Positions 26,020 through 34,821 of a DNA stretch of 64,000 nt are shown one piece after another. Each line of letters begins with the position of its first letter. Within the stretch, counting starts at the first letter, position 1. A program made the position numbers and the translations under genes. The stretch is taken from positions 30,231-94,230 of the forward strand of contig JAUYKV010000032.1 of assembly GCA_030699825.1 (NCBI GenBank), written 5' to 3'. The notes beneath the pieces are model-generated. The model worked only from the letters and a program-made list of their open reading frames with translations. It did no database searches and was not told the origin of the DNA. This stretch comes from Pseudomonas sp. (GTDB lineage Bacteria > Pseudomonadota > Gammaproteobacteria > Pseudomonadales > Pseudomonadaceae).

Positions 26020-27492
26020 CTACCGAAACGGCGGCTCGTCGAAGCTGCGCAGCTTGCGCGAGTGCAGCGAGTTGAGCTGGCTGCGCAGCAGGTCGAGGGC
26101 GGTGATGCCGATGTGCAAGTGCTGGGTCACCGCCCGCTCGTAGAAGGCGCCAGCGGCGCCGGGTAGCTTGATTTCGCTGTGCAGCGGCTTGTCCGACACG
26201 CACAACAGGGTGCCGTAGGGCACCCGCAGGCGATAACCCTGGGCGGCGATGGTGCCGCTTTCCATGTCCACCGCCACCGCCCGCGCCAGGTTGATCAGCG
26301 GCCGCTCCTGAGCCCAGCGCAACTCCCAGTTGCGATCGTCGTAGGTCAATACGGTGCCGGTGCGCAAACGCCGCTTGAGGGCGTCGCCACGCTCGCCGGT
26401 AACGTGCGCGGCGGCCTCCTGCAAGGCCATCTGCACTTCGGCCAGGGCCGGCAAGGGAATATTGGGCGGCAGCACCCGGTCGAGAATCCCGTCGCGGCGC
26501 ATATAGGCGTGAGCCAGCACGTAGTCGCCGATGGTCTGCGACTGACGTAGGCCGCCGCAGTGGCCGATCATCAGCCAGCAGTGCGGACGCAGCACGGCCA
26601 AGTGATCGGTGATGTTCTTCGCGTTGGATGGGCCGACACCGATATTGACCAGGGTAATGCCGTGGCCGTCGTCAGCCTGTAGGTGATAGGCCGGCATCTG
26701 GTACCGGTGCCAGATGACGTTCTCGATAATCGCCTGCATCTCGCCTTCGGCCATGCCGCGCTCGATCACCACGTTGCCCGGCAGCACCATGCGGTTGAAG
26801 CGCGACTCACCGACCAGCATGTCCAGACCATGGCGGATAAATTGGTCGACGTAGCGGTGGTAGTTGGTCAGCAGAATCCACGGCTGCACATGCCGCCAGT
26901 CGCTGCCGGTGTAATGCACCAGACGGCGCAGGGAGAAATCCACCCTTGCGGCATCGAACAGCGCCAACGGCAGCGGATCGGTGTTTTCCCAGTCATACAG
27001 ACCATCGGCGGTGCCGTCGGTGGCGGCAGACAGATCGGTACTGGGGAATACCCGCGCCAGTTCGGCGGCGGTGACCCCGGAGCCGGCCAGTTCATCGCCC
27101 TGCTCGACCACATAGGGATAAGGGATGTTCTGCTGGCTGATGCCCACTTCCACCCGCACGGTAAAGTCGCTCATCAGCGGGCGCAGCTGCTCCAGCAGGT
27201 ATTTACGGAACGCCGCCGGATGGGTGACGGTGATGCTGTAGGTGCCCGGCACCTGCACCTTGGCGTAGGCGCGCACGGTGGTCGGCACTTCGCCCTGACA
27301 CAGGTAAATCAAACGCAATTCGGGGTAGCGAAACTGGCACTGCTGGGCGGCGTCCGGCTTGACGCGCTCTTTCAGGTAGCGCTTGAGCGCCTGACTGAGG
27401 GCGGTGGTCGCCTGCAGGTGCAAGGCGGCCAGACGATCCACCGCTTCTTCAGCGGTGTTGGCGACAATAAAGTCATCGGAGCACGGGTTCAC
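26020..27492 (-). CDS. amn: AMP nucleosidase
   Basis: 490 aa, the usual length for Amn, with a GTG start at 27492 preceded by AGGAAGGTG. The enzyme hydrolyses AMP to adenine and ribose 5-phosphate. The N-terminal Amn-specific domain is followed by a phosphorylase-like catalytic domain with VNIGVGPSNAKNITDHLAVL and MIGHCGGLR. The nucleobase site Glu is in AVDMESGTIAAQG. The C-terminal PLHSEIKLPGAAGAFYERAV is also characteristic. It is a single gene with its own promoter region. Confidence 0.95.
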   Translation of the reverse strand: MNPCSDDFIVANTAEEAVDRLAALHLQATTALSQALKRYLKERVKPDAAQQCQFRYPELRLIYLCQGEVPTTVRAYAKVQVPGTYSITVTHPAAFRKYLLEQLRPLMSDFTVRVEVGISQQNIPYPYVVEQGDELAGSGVTAAELARVFPSTDLSAATDGTADGLYDWENTDPLPLALFDAARVDFSLRRLVHYTGSDWRHVQPWILLTNYHRYVDQFIRHGLDMLVGESRFNRMVLPGNVVIERGMAEGEMQAIIENVIWHRYQMPAYHLQADDGHGITLVNIGVGPSNAKNITDHLAVLRPHCWLMIGHCGGLRQSQTIGDYVLAHAYMRRDGILDRVLPPNIPLPALAEVQMALQEAAAHVTGERGDALKRRLRTGTVLTYDDRNWELRWAQERPLINLARAVAVDMESGTIAAQGYRLRVPYGTLLCVSDKPLHSEIKLPGAAGAFYERAVTQHLHIGITALDLLRSQLNSLHSRKLRSFDEPPFR

Positions 27493-27575
27493 AAGGCACC
27501 TTCCTGGCTGATCTCAATGGCTCTATCTTGCCCTGATCCGCCGCGCTTGCGATAGCGCGGCGTTGCTCGCGCAGG

Positions 27576-27902
27576 CTACTTGAGCAACGCTTGCAGATCC
27601 TCGGGCAGCGTCTGCGGGATTAGCGGACCGACCCGGCGTGTACCCGGATTACCCAAGGGAAACAGCCCCAGCAATGAGCCAAGACTGCCGGGGATGCGCA
27701 GCAGTTGCGCCAGGCCCTCGGCCCAATCACGCTGACGCCAAGCCCAGGCCAGCATCCATAGGTGGCTGCGCAGGTGTTCGCTGAAATAGCGCTGGCCGAG
27801 AATATGCACGCGCTCCAGATGGCGAAGCTCGGCGGCGGGGTCAAGGCCGCGCTGGGCGCGGGCCAATTGGTATTCCTGCCAGAAGGCTTGTTCGCGGGTC
27901 AT
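27576..27902 (-). CDS. DUF3703 family protein
   Basis: 108 aa. RHLERVHILGQRYFSEHLRSH followed by WMLAWAWRQRDWAEGLAQLLR, and later PLGNPGTRRVGPLIPQTLPEDL, match the DUF3703 pattern (His- and Trp-rich helical protein). No signal peptide. Function unknown. It lies 83 bases downstream-side of amn's start on the same strand, so it could be transcribed just ahead of it. Confidence 0.75.
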   Translation of the reverse strand: MTREQAFWQEYQLARAQRGLDPAAELRHLERVHILGQRYFSEHLRSHLWMLAWAWRQRDWAEGLAQLLRIPGSLGSLLGLFPLGNPGTRRVGPLIPQTLPEDLQALLK

Positions 27903-28013
27903 GGCAACGCTCCTCTCTATTAAGCTGCGTTGCCAGTCTGCAAGTGCGGGGCGGCCCCCAGGTCAAGCAACAACAGCTAATCTTCAGCAACCCAATTATC
28001 TAGAGGAAAACGC

Positions 28014-28757
28014 ATGCCGCGCGCCCTGCTCACTCTTGTGCTGTGCCTGTTACCCAGTGTTCTGCTGGCCGATAGCCTGGACGGCCATTACCTGACCACG
28101 CTGGACGGCCAGCCAGCCGAAATGCACCTGCGCAGCCAGGGCCAGCAGGTCACGGGGGAATATGTGGAGGGCGGCAGGTTGCGCCTGCAGATCAGCGGTA
28201 GCTTTGACGGTCAGCTGCTCAGCGCGCAGATCAGCGAAGCGCAATCCGGGCAGTTGATCGCCAATATGAATGCCACCTACGCCAACGGCGTGCTCAACAC
28301 CCATATCGCCGCGCGCAATCCAACGACCGGGGCAACCCTGGAACGCAAGGCGCTGTTCCACCGGCAAAACCTTAGTGCTGCAGCGACCACGCCAAGTAGC
28401 AACCCGAGCAGCAACGCAACACGCGACCCAGCACTGATTGGCACCTGGGTGCATGAGAAGATCATCAACAGCGGCGGCGGCAGCTTCGCCTCGATGACCA
28501 CTCAGATGATTCTGCAACTGAGTGATGACGGAAGCGTTGCGCAATGGACGCGCAGCGTCGCAGGTGGTGCCGACTGGAACTACGACAGCCCTGGCGAGCT
28601 GCAATACAGCGGTCGCTGGCAGAGCAACAACGGCTTGCTGGAAGTGCAGATGCAGGGCCGCAGTGACTATCAGCCTGCCGCCTACTATCGCTTCAGTGAC
28701 CAGTATCTGGTCACTGAGAGCAATACCGGCAAGCTGATCTGGCAGCGTCGCCAGTGA
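28014..28757 (+). CDS. Secreted conserved hypothetical protein
   Basis: 247 aa with AGAGGA upstream. The signal peptide RALLTLVLCLLPSVLLADS is cleaved near residue 19. The mature N-terminal half has lipocalin-like beta-strands (LDGHYLTTLDGQPAEMHLRS, VTGEYVEGGRLRLQISG). A Ser/Asn/Thr linker around 120-140 leads to a second beta-rich half beginning LIGTWVHEKI. This may be a duplicated small-barrel fold. No family name is recalled. Confidence 0.7.
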   Translation: MPRALLTLVLCLLPSVLLADSLDGHYLTTLDGQPAEMHLRSQGQQVTGEYVEGGRLRLQISGSFDGQLLSAQISEAQSGQLIANMNATYANGVLNTHIAARNPTTGATLERKALFHRQNLSAAATTPSSNPSSNATRDPALIGTWVHEKIINSGGGSFASMTTQMILQLSDDGSVAQWTRSVAGGADWNYDSPGELQYSGRWQSNNGLLEVQMQGRSDYQPAAYYRFSDQYLVTESNTGKLIWQRRQ

Positions 28758-28761
28758 TCAA

Positions 28762-29442
28762 TCAGGCCGGCTGGTGCAGACGAGAGTTGAACAGCGGCCC
28801 ACGGCTATAAGCCGACAGCGCCTTGGCGGCGGCCAGCACACCGAGATCAACCAGCGGCTCGATCAGGATCACGCTCATATACGCCAGGCCAAAACTGCCC
28901 ACGGCCGCCAGGTTCTCGCCGGAGAAGCCGTTGCCGTAGAACGCCCAGAAGCCGACCCAGGCAACGATGCCGCCCTGATAGGCAGTCGACAGCGCCAGCG
29001 CCTGCTTGTAGGAGAGATCAACATAGGCAGTGCCCGGCGCAATGATGCGCTTGGCCAGCAGGCTGATAGCCCACAGCGGCACCAGCAGCGTGGTGACGTT
29101 CATGCCGTACTGCGGCAGGTCGAACTGAGCGAACAGCAGCCCTTGCAGCAGTAGACCGAGCGCCAGACCAACAGCCGTGGCGCCCGCGCCGAACAGTAGC
29201 AACAGGGTCGAGCCGAGGATCAGGTGAACCTCGGAAACCCCGACCGCATGATGCGGAAAGACCTCGAAGAAGCAGAACACCAAGGCAGTGGTCAGCAGAC
29301 TGCGTAATGCCAGGGCAGCGGCGCCACCGTTGCTGCGTACGCTGTCGAGGGCAAGCTTGGCCGTGAGGCCAAAGGCACCTGCGGCGGTTGCATAACTGAG
29401 GAAGAGCTTGGCGCCAGTAACGACTTCTGGTTCGATGTGCAT
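28762..29442 (-). CDS. CbiM-like cobalt/cobalamin-related permease
   Basis: 226 aa. It begins MHIEPEVVTGAKLFLSYATA; the N-terminal Met-His of CbiM/NikM proteins, where His2 binds the metal, is present. Six to seven hydrophobic helices follow. VSEVHLILGSTLLLLFG is the second conserved metal-site region. It is annotated as an energy-coupling-factor permease subunit, but no CbiQ/CbiO genes are adjacent, so it works with distant partners or alone. A cobalamin riboswitch lies directly upstream, giving repression by B12. Confidence 0.85.
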   Translation of the reverse strand: MHIEPEVVTGAKLFLSYATAAGAFGLTAKLALDSVRSNGGAAALALRSLLTTALVFCFFEVFPHHAVGVSEVHLILGSTLLLLFGAGATAVGLALGLLLQGLLFAQFDLPQYGMNVTTLLVPLWAISLLAKRIIAPGTAYVDLSYKQALALSTAYQGGIVAWVGFWAFYGNGFSGENLAAVGSFGLAYMSVILIEPLVDLGVLAAAKALSAYSRGPLFNSRLHQPA

Positions 29443-29512
29443 AGAGATTCCTGTACCGCGCCCACCGCGCGATGATCTGGATTGAGGGGTTGGGCATAAG
29501 CGCCCGGCTTCG

Positions 29513-29695
29513 ATGGCAGGTCTCCTGGCTCACGGTTTGACACTTCGCCCGCCTTCCCGACCTTGTGGCCAGTGGCATGTGGGCGTCATTCACCGTTTAC
29601 AGTTGCGGGGGCAGCCATGGCTTCGGCACCGGCTGTGGTGCTTTCCATGTTCCCTTTTCATCCAGTCGCATCACACGAGCTGGAACCATCGGCGG
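29513..29695 (-). promoter_or_regulatory. Cobalamin (B12) riboswitch
   Basis: Read on the minus strand, the region carries the B12 box AGCCAGGAGACCTGCC (complement at 29515-29530). It also has GCTGCCCCCGCAACTGTAA, GCCACTGG, GGGAAGG and an upstream AAGGGAACATGG. These are the conserved parts of the AdoCbl riboswitch in the right order. It controls the CbiM-like gene starting 71 bases further on. The fold was not computed. Confidence 0.92.
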
Positions 29696-29726
29696 CCACC
29701 TTACCCGGCGGCAGAGAGAAATGACA

Positions 29727-29750
29727 GAGCCCGGCGCTGTGGCCGGGCTC
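29727..29750 (-). terminator. Hairpin after the acyl-CoA dehydrogenase gene
   Basis: AGAGCCCGGC and GCCGGGCTC form a GC-rich stem of about nine bp about 25 bases past the dehydrogenase stop. The T-run is weak. It probably separates that operon from the riboswitch transcript. Confidence 0.5.
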
Positions 29751-29772
29751 AAGGGGAAAGCGCTGCTGAACG

Positions 29773-31425
29773 TTAGATCAGATGCGGCGTACTGCGTGCC
29801 AACAGCGCTTCGACGTCCAGCCCGCGCGGCAAAGTGCCGTAAACCCGACCACCCTGCCCGCCCAGGCGACTGGCGATAAAGGCATCCGACACCGGCGCAT
29901 TGCCGGCTTCCAGCAGCAGTTTGGCTTGCAGCGCCAGGGCTACGTCTTCGGTGAGTTGGCGAGCGCGGTACTGGATATCGGCGGTGTCGCAGAAATCGGC
30001 CTGCAGCTTGGCGATATGCGCCTTGAGCCGTGCATCACCATGACCATCGCCCAGCTCGCTGAACAACGCATCGAGTACGCCGGGCTCCTTGGACAGCGCG
30101 CGCAGCACGTCCAGGCACTGCACGTTGCCCGAGCCTTCCCAGGTCGAATTGACCGGCGCTTCGCGGTACAGCCGCGGCAGGATGGTGTCCTCAACATACC
30201 CGGCGCCGCCCATGCATTCGGCGGCCTCGTTGATCATCGCCGGCGCCCGTTTGCAGATCCAGTATTTGCCCACGGCGGTGACCAGACGGGCGAACTTGTC
30301 TTCCTGCTCGTCATGCGGATTATCCAGCGCCTTGCCCATGCGCATGGTCAGCGCCAGGGCCGCTTCGCTTTCCAGAGCCAGATCGGCCAGTACGTTCTGC
30401 ATCAGCGGCTGCTCGCTCAGTACACGGCCGCCAACCTGGCGATGGGCGCAGTGGTGCGCGGCCTGGGTCAGGGCCTGACGCATCAGCGCGCTGGAGCCGA
30501 TCATGCAGTCGAAGCGGGTCAGCGCGACCATCTCGATAATGGTCGGCACGCCACGGCCTTCTTCACCGACCATCCAGGCCAGGGCGCCGCGAAACTCCAC
30601 TTCACTGGAGGCGTTCGACCAGTTACCCAGCTTGTTTTTCAGGCGCTGGATATACAACTCGTTGCGCGTGCCGTCCGGGCGGTGGCGCGGCAGCAGAAAG
30701 CAGGTCAGGCCCTTGGCGGTATACGCCAGGGTCAGGAAGGCATCGCACATCGGCGCCGAGCAGAACCACTTGTGGCCGACCAGCTCGTAAGCCTGGCCCG
30801 GGCCGCCAAGGCCGACTGGATAAGCGCGGGTGGTGTTGACGCGCACATCGGTGCCGCCCTGCTTCTCGGTCATGGCCATGCCGATGGTCGCGCCGGTTTT
30901 CTGCTCGATCGGCAGATTGCGCGGGTCGTATTGGGTGGAAAGAATTTTCGGCAGCCACTTCTCGGCCACATCGGCCTGCAGCTTTAACGCGGGCACGCTG
31001 GCGAAGGTCATGGTCAACGGGCAACCGCTGCCAGCCTCGGCCTGGCTGTGCAGGTAACTCATGGCGGCGCGCGCCACCTGAGCGCCGGCACGCGGGTCGG
31101 TCCAGGGCATGGACGGCAGACCATGCTCGATGGCCGCGCTCATCAACTGGTGATAGGCCGGGTGAAACTCCACCAGATCGGCGCGATGGCCATAGCGGTC
31201 ATGGCTTTTGAACACCGGCTTGTTTTCGTTGGCGAGAAAACCGGCGGCCATCAACTCGCCGCCGGCCAGCGCGCCATACACATCCAGGCGCGGCTCGGCC
31301 CAGCCACCGCCGAAGCGTTTGCTCCACTCCTGCAACGGCAGGTCAACGCGGTACAGGTTGGCGCCATCCAGCGGCGGCACCTGATTGAACACTTCATGGG
31401 TTTCGGCGTGTTGGCTGGCATTCAT
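29773..31425 (-). CDS. aidB: AidB-like acyl-CoA dehydrogenase
   Basis: 550 aa, the AidB length. It starts with the family N-terminus EVFNQVPPLDGANLY. FAD-binding regions GMAMTEKQGGTDVRVNTTRA and YELVGHKWFCSAPM are visible, and ECMGGAGYVEDTILPRLYRE gives the C-terminal signature. AidB is a flavoprotein with isovaleryl-CoA dehydrogenase activity that binds DNA and answers alkylation damage in E. coli. It overlaps the TetR gene upstream by four bases (ATGA). Family is firm; whether it acts in DNA protection or leucine-type catabolism is unclear. Confidence 0.85.
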   Translation of the reverse strand: MNASQHAETHEVFNQVPPLDGANLYRVDLPLQEWSKRFGGGWAEPRLDVYGALAGGELMAAGFLANENKPVFKSHDRYGHRADLVEFHPAYHQLMSAAIEHGLPSMPWTDPRAGAQVARAAMSYLHSQAEAGSGCPLTMTFASVPALKLQADVAEKWLPKILSTQYDPRNLPIEQKTGATIGMAMTEKQGGTDVRVNTTRAYPVGLGGPGQAYELVGHKWFCSAPMCDAFLTLAYTAKGLTCFLLPRHRPDGTRNELYIQRLKNKLGNWSNASSEVEFRGALAWMVGEEGRGVPTIIEMVALTRFDCMIGSSALMRQALTQAAHHCAHRQVGGRVLSEQPLMQNVLADLALESEAALALTMRMGKALDNPHDEQEDKFARLVTAVGKYWICKRAPAMINEAAECMGGAGYVEDTILPRLYREAPVNSTWEGSGNVQCLDVLRALSKEPGVLDALFSELGDGHGDARLKAHIAKLQADFCDTADIQYRARQLTEDVALALQAKLLLEAGNAPVSDAFIASRLGGQGGRVYGTLPRGLDVEALLARSTPHLI

Positions 31426-32075
31426 GGCTGAGGCTCCTCTTCAGGCAATGGGGCGCCCACGGCGCGTAGACAAAAGGTGACCAGGGCCTGGCTGACTTCA
31501 GCCAAGCTGGGGGCGGGATAACCGGCTTCGCGGGCCGCACGGGCGGGCGGCGACAGTGGGCCGACCAGGGCTTCGGCGATGGCGCCGACCAGGCAGGCGG
31601 CGACCAAGTTGATCTGCTGCACGCGGAACACGCCTTGGGCGACGCCCTCCTGCAGTAATTCGACGAACAGGTCGGCATAGGCTTCGCGGTAAAACAGGCG
31701 CTGCTCGTCGACTTCCGGATCAACCGGCTCGGCGATCAGGGCGAAGGCCAAACGGCGGCTGTCCCAGGCCCGCGCGGCAAAGCGCTCAAGCCCTGCGGCC
31801 AGACGCTGCACCGGGCTGCCAGGGCCACGCACGCTGACCGCCAACGCATCGACTTCACGCTGGCTGGCCACGGCAAACACCTCGGCTGCCAGGCTGCCCT
31901 TGCTGCTGAAGTGACGGTACAGACTGCCGGTGGCGATACCGACATCCTCGGCCAGGGCCTGCATGGTCAAGGCGGCAAAGCCACCCTCGGCAACCCGCAC
32001 CAGAGCAGCGCTAATGATGCGCTCACGCAACGCCTGGTCGCGGTCGATACGCAGGGCAGTGGTGCGATAGGCCAT
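31422..32075 (-). CDS. TetR/AcrR family repressor
   Basis: 217 aa. The N-terminal HTH reads ERIISAALVRVAEGGFAALTM then LAEDVGIATGSLYRHFSSKG, the TetR DNA-binding signature. The C-terminal domain is helical, as for ligand binding (about residues 80-210). It is the first gene of an operon with the AidB-like gene. Two palindromic operators sit three bases upstream of the start codon, so autoregulation is very likely. Confidence 0.92.
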   Translation of the reverse strand: MAYRTTALRIDRDQALRERIISAALVRVAEGGFAALTMQALAEDVGIATGSLYRHFSSKGSLAAEVFAVASQREVDALAVSVRGPGSPVQRLAAGLERFAARAWDSRRLAFALIAEPVDPEVDEQRLFYREAYADLFVELLQEGVAQGVFRVQQINLVAACLVGAIAEALVGPLSPPARAAREAGYPAPSLAEVSQALVTFCLRAVGAPLPEEEPQP

Positions 32076-32078
32076 GGT

Positions 32079-32120
32079 CTGAATCCTGATTCACTATTGC
32101 TCAAGTGAATCAGGATTCAG
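32079..32120. promoter_or_regulatory. Double palindromic operator for the TetR operon
   Basis: CTGAATCCTGATTCAC and GTGAATCAGGATTCAG are perfect inverted 16-mers with a ten-base spacer (TATTGCTCAA). Each arm also contains its own palindrome (TGAATC-NN-GATTCA), giving two 14-bp sites about 26 bases apart. The proximal site contains the AGGA ribosome site of the TetR gene. This is a typical self-repression layout. The -35/-10 assignment was not resolved. Confidence 0.85.
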
Positions 32121-32193
32121 AGTTTGGCAAAAGGGTGATTCCGGGCACAACAGCGGGCATATTGGCCAGCCGTTGGCGTATACCACTCAGGGA

Positions 32194-34575
32194 TTAAGAC
32201 TCGCGGCAGAGCACCCAGTCGTGCAATAGATTGCGCAGCTGCTCGAACTTCACCGGCTTGGCCAGGTAATCGCTCATACCGGCAGCCAGGCAGCGCTCGC
32301 GGTCGCCGCTGTGGCTGTGGGCGGTGATCGCCAGCACCGGCAGCAACTGACAGCCCGGCAGGTTGCGCAGCGCCCGGCAGGTGGCGAAACCGTCCATCAC
32401 CGGCATCTGGCAATCCAGCAGCACCGCGTCGATGGTCTCGTTGCGCAGCACCTCCAGCGCTTCGGCACCGTTATCGGCGGTGCGCACCTGATACCCGAGC
32501 TTGAGCAGCATGCCGCGGGTCACCAACTGGTTGATCGCGTTGTCCTCGACGATCAACACCGTGCACTGCTCAGGCGCGCGCAGCGCCGGGCCGGTGGCGC
32601 GCAGCACGACTGCGGCTGGGGAGGTCATCTGCACCGGCAGGGCCAGTGGCAGCTCCAGGCGAAAGCAGCTGCCTTGGCCCGGATGGGATTCATGGCTGAG
32701 ATCACCGCCGAGCAAATCGACCAGCTGCCGGCAGATCGCCAGGCCAATGCCCAGGCCGCCGTACTCGCGGGTCATCGAACCATCCAGCTGCTGGAAGCGC
32801 TGATACAGCTTACCGTCGGCCGGCACGGCGAAGCCCACGCCAGTGTCGATCACCTCGATACGCAGCGGCAGGATATCGCTGGCCGTACCGCCGCGAGTAA
32901 CCCGCACTCGCACTTCGCCATGCTGGGTGAACTTGATGGCGTTATCCAACAGGCAGCTAAGGCTTTGCATCAGCTTGCTGGCATCGCCTTCAAGGGTGTC
33001 GGGCAGGCTGTCGTCCAGTTCCAGTACAAAGCGCAGGCCCTTGTCTGCGGCGCGCGGCGCGTACTGCGCACGCAAGCCATCGAACAACCCGCGCAGGCTG
33101 AACGGCTCGCGCCGTGGGTACAGCCGCCCGGCCTGCAGTTCAGTCAGAGCGAGGATGTCATTGACCATGCGCATCATGTCGCGGGCGGAACTGGCGGCCG
33201 TACGCTGGTAGTGCGCCAGCTCGCCATCGAGTTCGAGCATCTGCATCAGTTCCAGCGAACCAATCACCCCGTTCATCGGCGTGCGCAGTTCGTGGGTGAC
33301 GGTGGCGAGGAATTCATCCTTCAAGCGGTTGCTGTTGGCCAGTTCCTGGTTGAAGGCTTCGAGCTTGAGCCCGGCCTCCTGGAGGATGCGCGTGCGCTCT
33401 TCCTTCATCGCGTTGATGCGGTCGGCCAGCGCCAGCGAGAGCAGGCCGACTTCCAGCGCCGAGCCGATCTGGCTGGCGTACATGGTGAGGAACATATTCG
33501 GCAGGTAGCCCAGCACCATCAGGGTGTTGATCATTCCGCCGGCGAGAAAGGCCGTCCAGGCGATGATGAAATAACGCGCCACACGCATGCCGCGCATCCA
33601 GGCGAGGATGCCGGCACTGAAGATCACCACGGTAAAGCCCAGCGCCAGGTAGGTCGCCAGGCGCAGCGACAGCGCGTAGCTGGCCGTCAGCGCCAGGGTC
33701 ATCACCAATACGCCGCAGGCCATCATCAACAGCAGGGCGCGGTCGACCCAGGGGCTGTGCTCGGCGGTATGCAGGAAGCTGCGCGCGAACTGACAACCAA
33801 ATAACGCAGACGCGCCAATCAGAAACGGCGTGGCGGCGTTCGCCCACCAGGGGCTGTTGGGCCAGAAATACTCGATGGCCGCACCGTTGACCGATAGCTG
33901 ATAAAAACCAAACGAGGCGATATACAGGATGTAATACAGGTAGCTGGTATCGCGTACGCTGAGGAAGATAAACAGGTTGTAGATCAGCATCACCAGCAGC
34001 ACGCCGTAGATGATGCCCAGCACATAGATACGCGCCGGCTGCTCTTCCAGGTAGGCGTTGGGCGCCCACAGGGTCAGCGGCGCCTGGATCGAGCCCTGGC
34101 TTTCCAGGCGCAGATAAACACTCTGCCGTTGCCCCGGCGGCAACTTCAGCTCGAACACATAGTTGTGCTGTTTGATCTCACGGCTGGAGAACGGCAAGGC
34201 ATCGCCGGTGTGCTGGCTCAGCTGATAACGTCCCTGCGCATCGGGCAGGTACAGCTGCACATGATCAAGCGGCGGATAGGCCAGCTCCAGCAACCAGGGC
34301 TGCACGCCTGTCACCTGCTGCGGGCGGTATTCCAGATCCAGACGCAGCCAGAACACCGAGCGCGAATAGCCGGCGTTCAGCACACCCTTGTCGTGCTGAC
34401 GGAAACTGGCCTGCAGGGCCGGCGAGGTGATGTCCTCGATGCTGGCATCGCCGCGTACATCCTCAAATACCGACATGGCCTTGCCGAGCGGCAGGCTGCG
34501 GGTGTTTTCGTCAAAAACTAATGCCCCGGCCAACCCTGGCACCAGCATGAAGAAACAGAGAAGAATGTAGTGCAT
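32194..34575 (-). CDS. ladS: Hybrid sensor kinase LadS
   Basis: 793 aa from the ATG at 34575; the 1184-aa track ORF wrongly extends over thiD. There is a signal peptide (1-17), a periplasmic 7TMR-DISMED2 domain (about 25-165) and seven helices of 7TMR-DISM type (about 183-385). HisKA follows with H428 in TVTHELRTPMNG, then HATPase with DNAIKF, DTGVGF and GGLGIGLAI. A receiver domain ends the protein, with D721 in LLDCQMPVMDGF and the late Lys in KPVK. LadS promotes biofilm and chronic-infection behaviour through GacS and answers calcium in P. aeruginosa. Divergent to thiD, as in PAO1. Confidence 0.93.
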   Translation of the reverse strand: MHYILLCFFMLVPGLAGALVFDENTRSLPLGKAMSVFEDVRGDASIEDITSPALQASFRQHDKGVLNAGYSRSVFWLRLDLEYRPQQVTGVQPWLLELAYPPLDHVQLYLPDAQGRYQLSQHTGDALPFSSREIKQHNYVFELKLPPGQRQSVYLRLESQGSIQAPLTLWAPNAYLEEQPARIYVLGIIYGVLLVMLIYNLFIFLSVRDTSYLYYILYIASFGFYQLSVNGAAIEYFWPNSPWWANAATPFLIGASALFGCQFARSFLHTAEHSPWVDRALLLMMACGVLVMTLALTASYALSLRLATYLALGFTVVIFSAGILAWMRGMRVARYFIIAWTAFLAGGMINTLMVLGYLPNMFLTMYASQIGSALEVGLLSLALADRINAMKEERTRILQEAGLKLEAFNQELANSNRLKDEFLATVTHELRTPMNGVIGSLELMQMLELDGELAHYQRTAASSARDMMRMVNDILALTELQAGRLYPRREPFSLRGLFDGLRAQYAPRAADKGLRFVLELDDSLPDTLEGDASKLMQSLSCLLDNAIKFTQHGEVRVRVTRGGTASDILPLRIEVIDTGVGFAVPADGKLYQRFQQLDGSMTREYGGLGIGLAICRQLVDLLGGDLSHESHPGQGSCFRLELPLALPVQMTSPAAVVLRATGPALRAPEQCTVLIVEDNAINQLVTRGMLLKLGYQVRTADNGAEALEVLRNETIDAVLLDCQMPVMDGFATCRALRNLPGCQLLPVLAITAHSHSGDRERCLAAGMSDYLAKPVKFEQLRNLLHDWVLCRES

Positions 34576-34821
34576 GCAACTCAGCCAGAGTAAGCCAGCA
34601 GCGCCACGGTGCGCCGCTGGAAGCGGTGTAATTGGATGCTGGCACTCTAGCATAGGCCCTTGCGCCAGAGCCCCAGGAAAAACCTGAACTGTCTGGAGTT
34701 TTTTGCCCTTCGCCGGCTGAGGCAGCTGCTCTATGCCGGCATGCGACAGATCGTCCGCTTGGCTGGCTTTCCTGCCGCGGCGGGGTCTGCAAGCCGTGGT
34801 TTGGTGGTAAGCTCGCGCACC

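Noticed and set aside
32079-32120. Transcription terminator of ladS
   Set aside because: The palindrome lacks a T-run and each arm is itself a repressor-style palindrome directly at the TetR start; operator is the better call, though it may also stall transcription.
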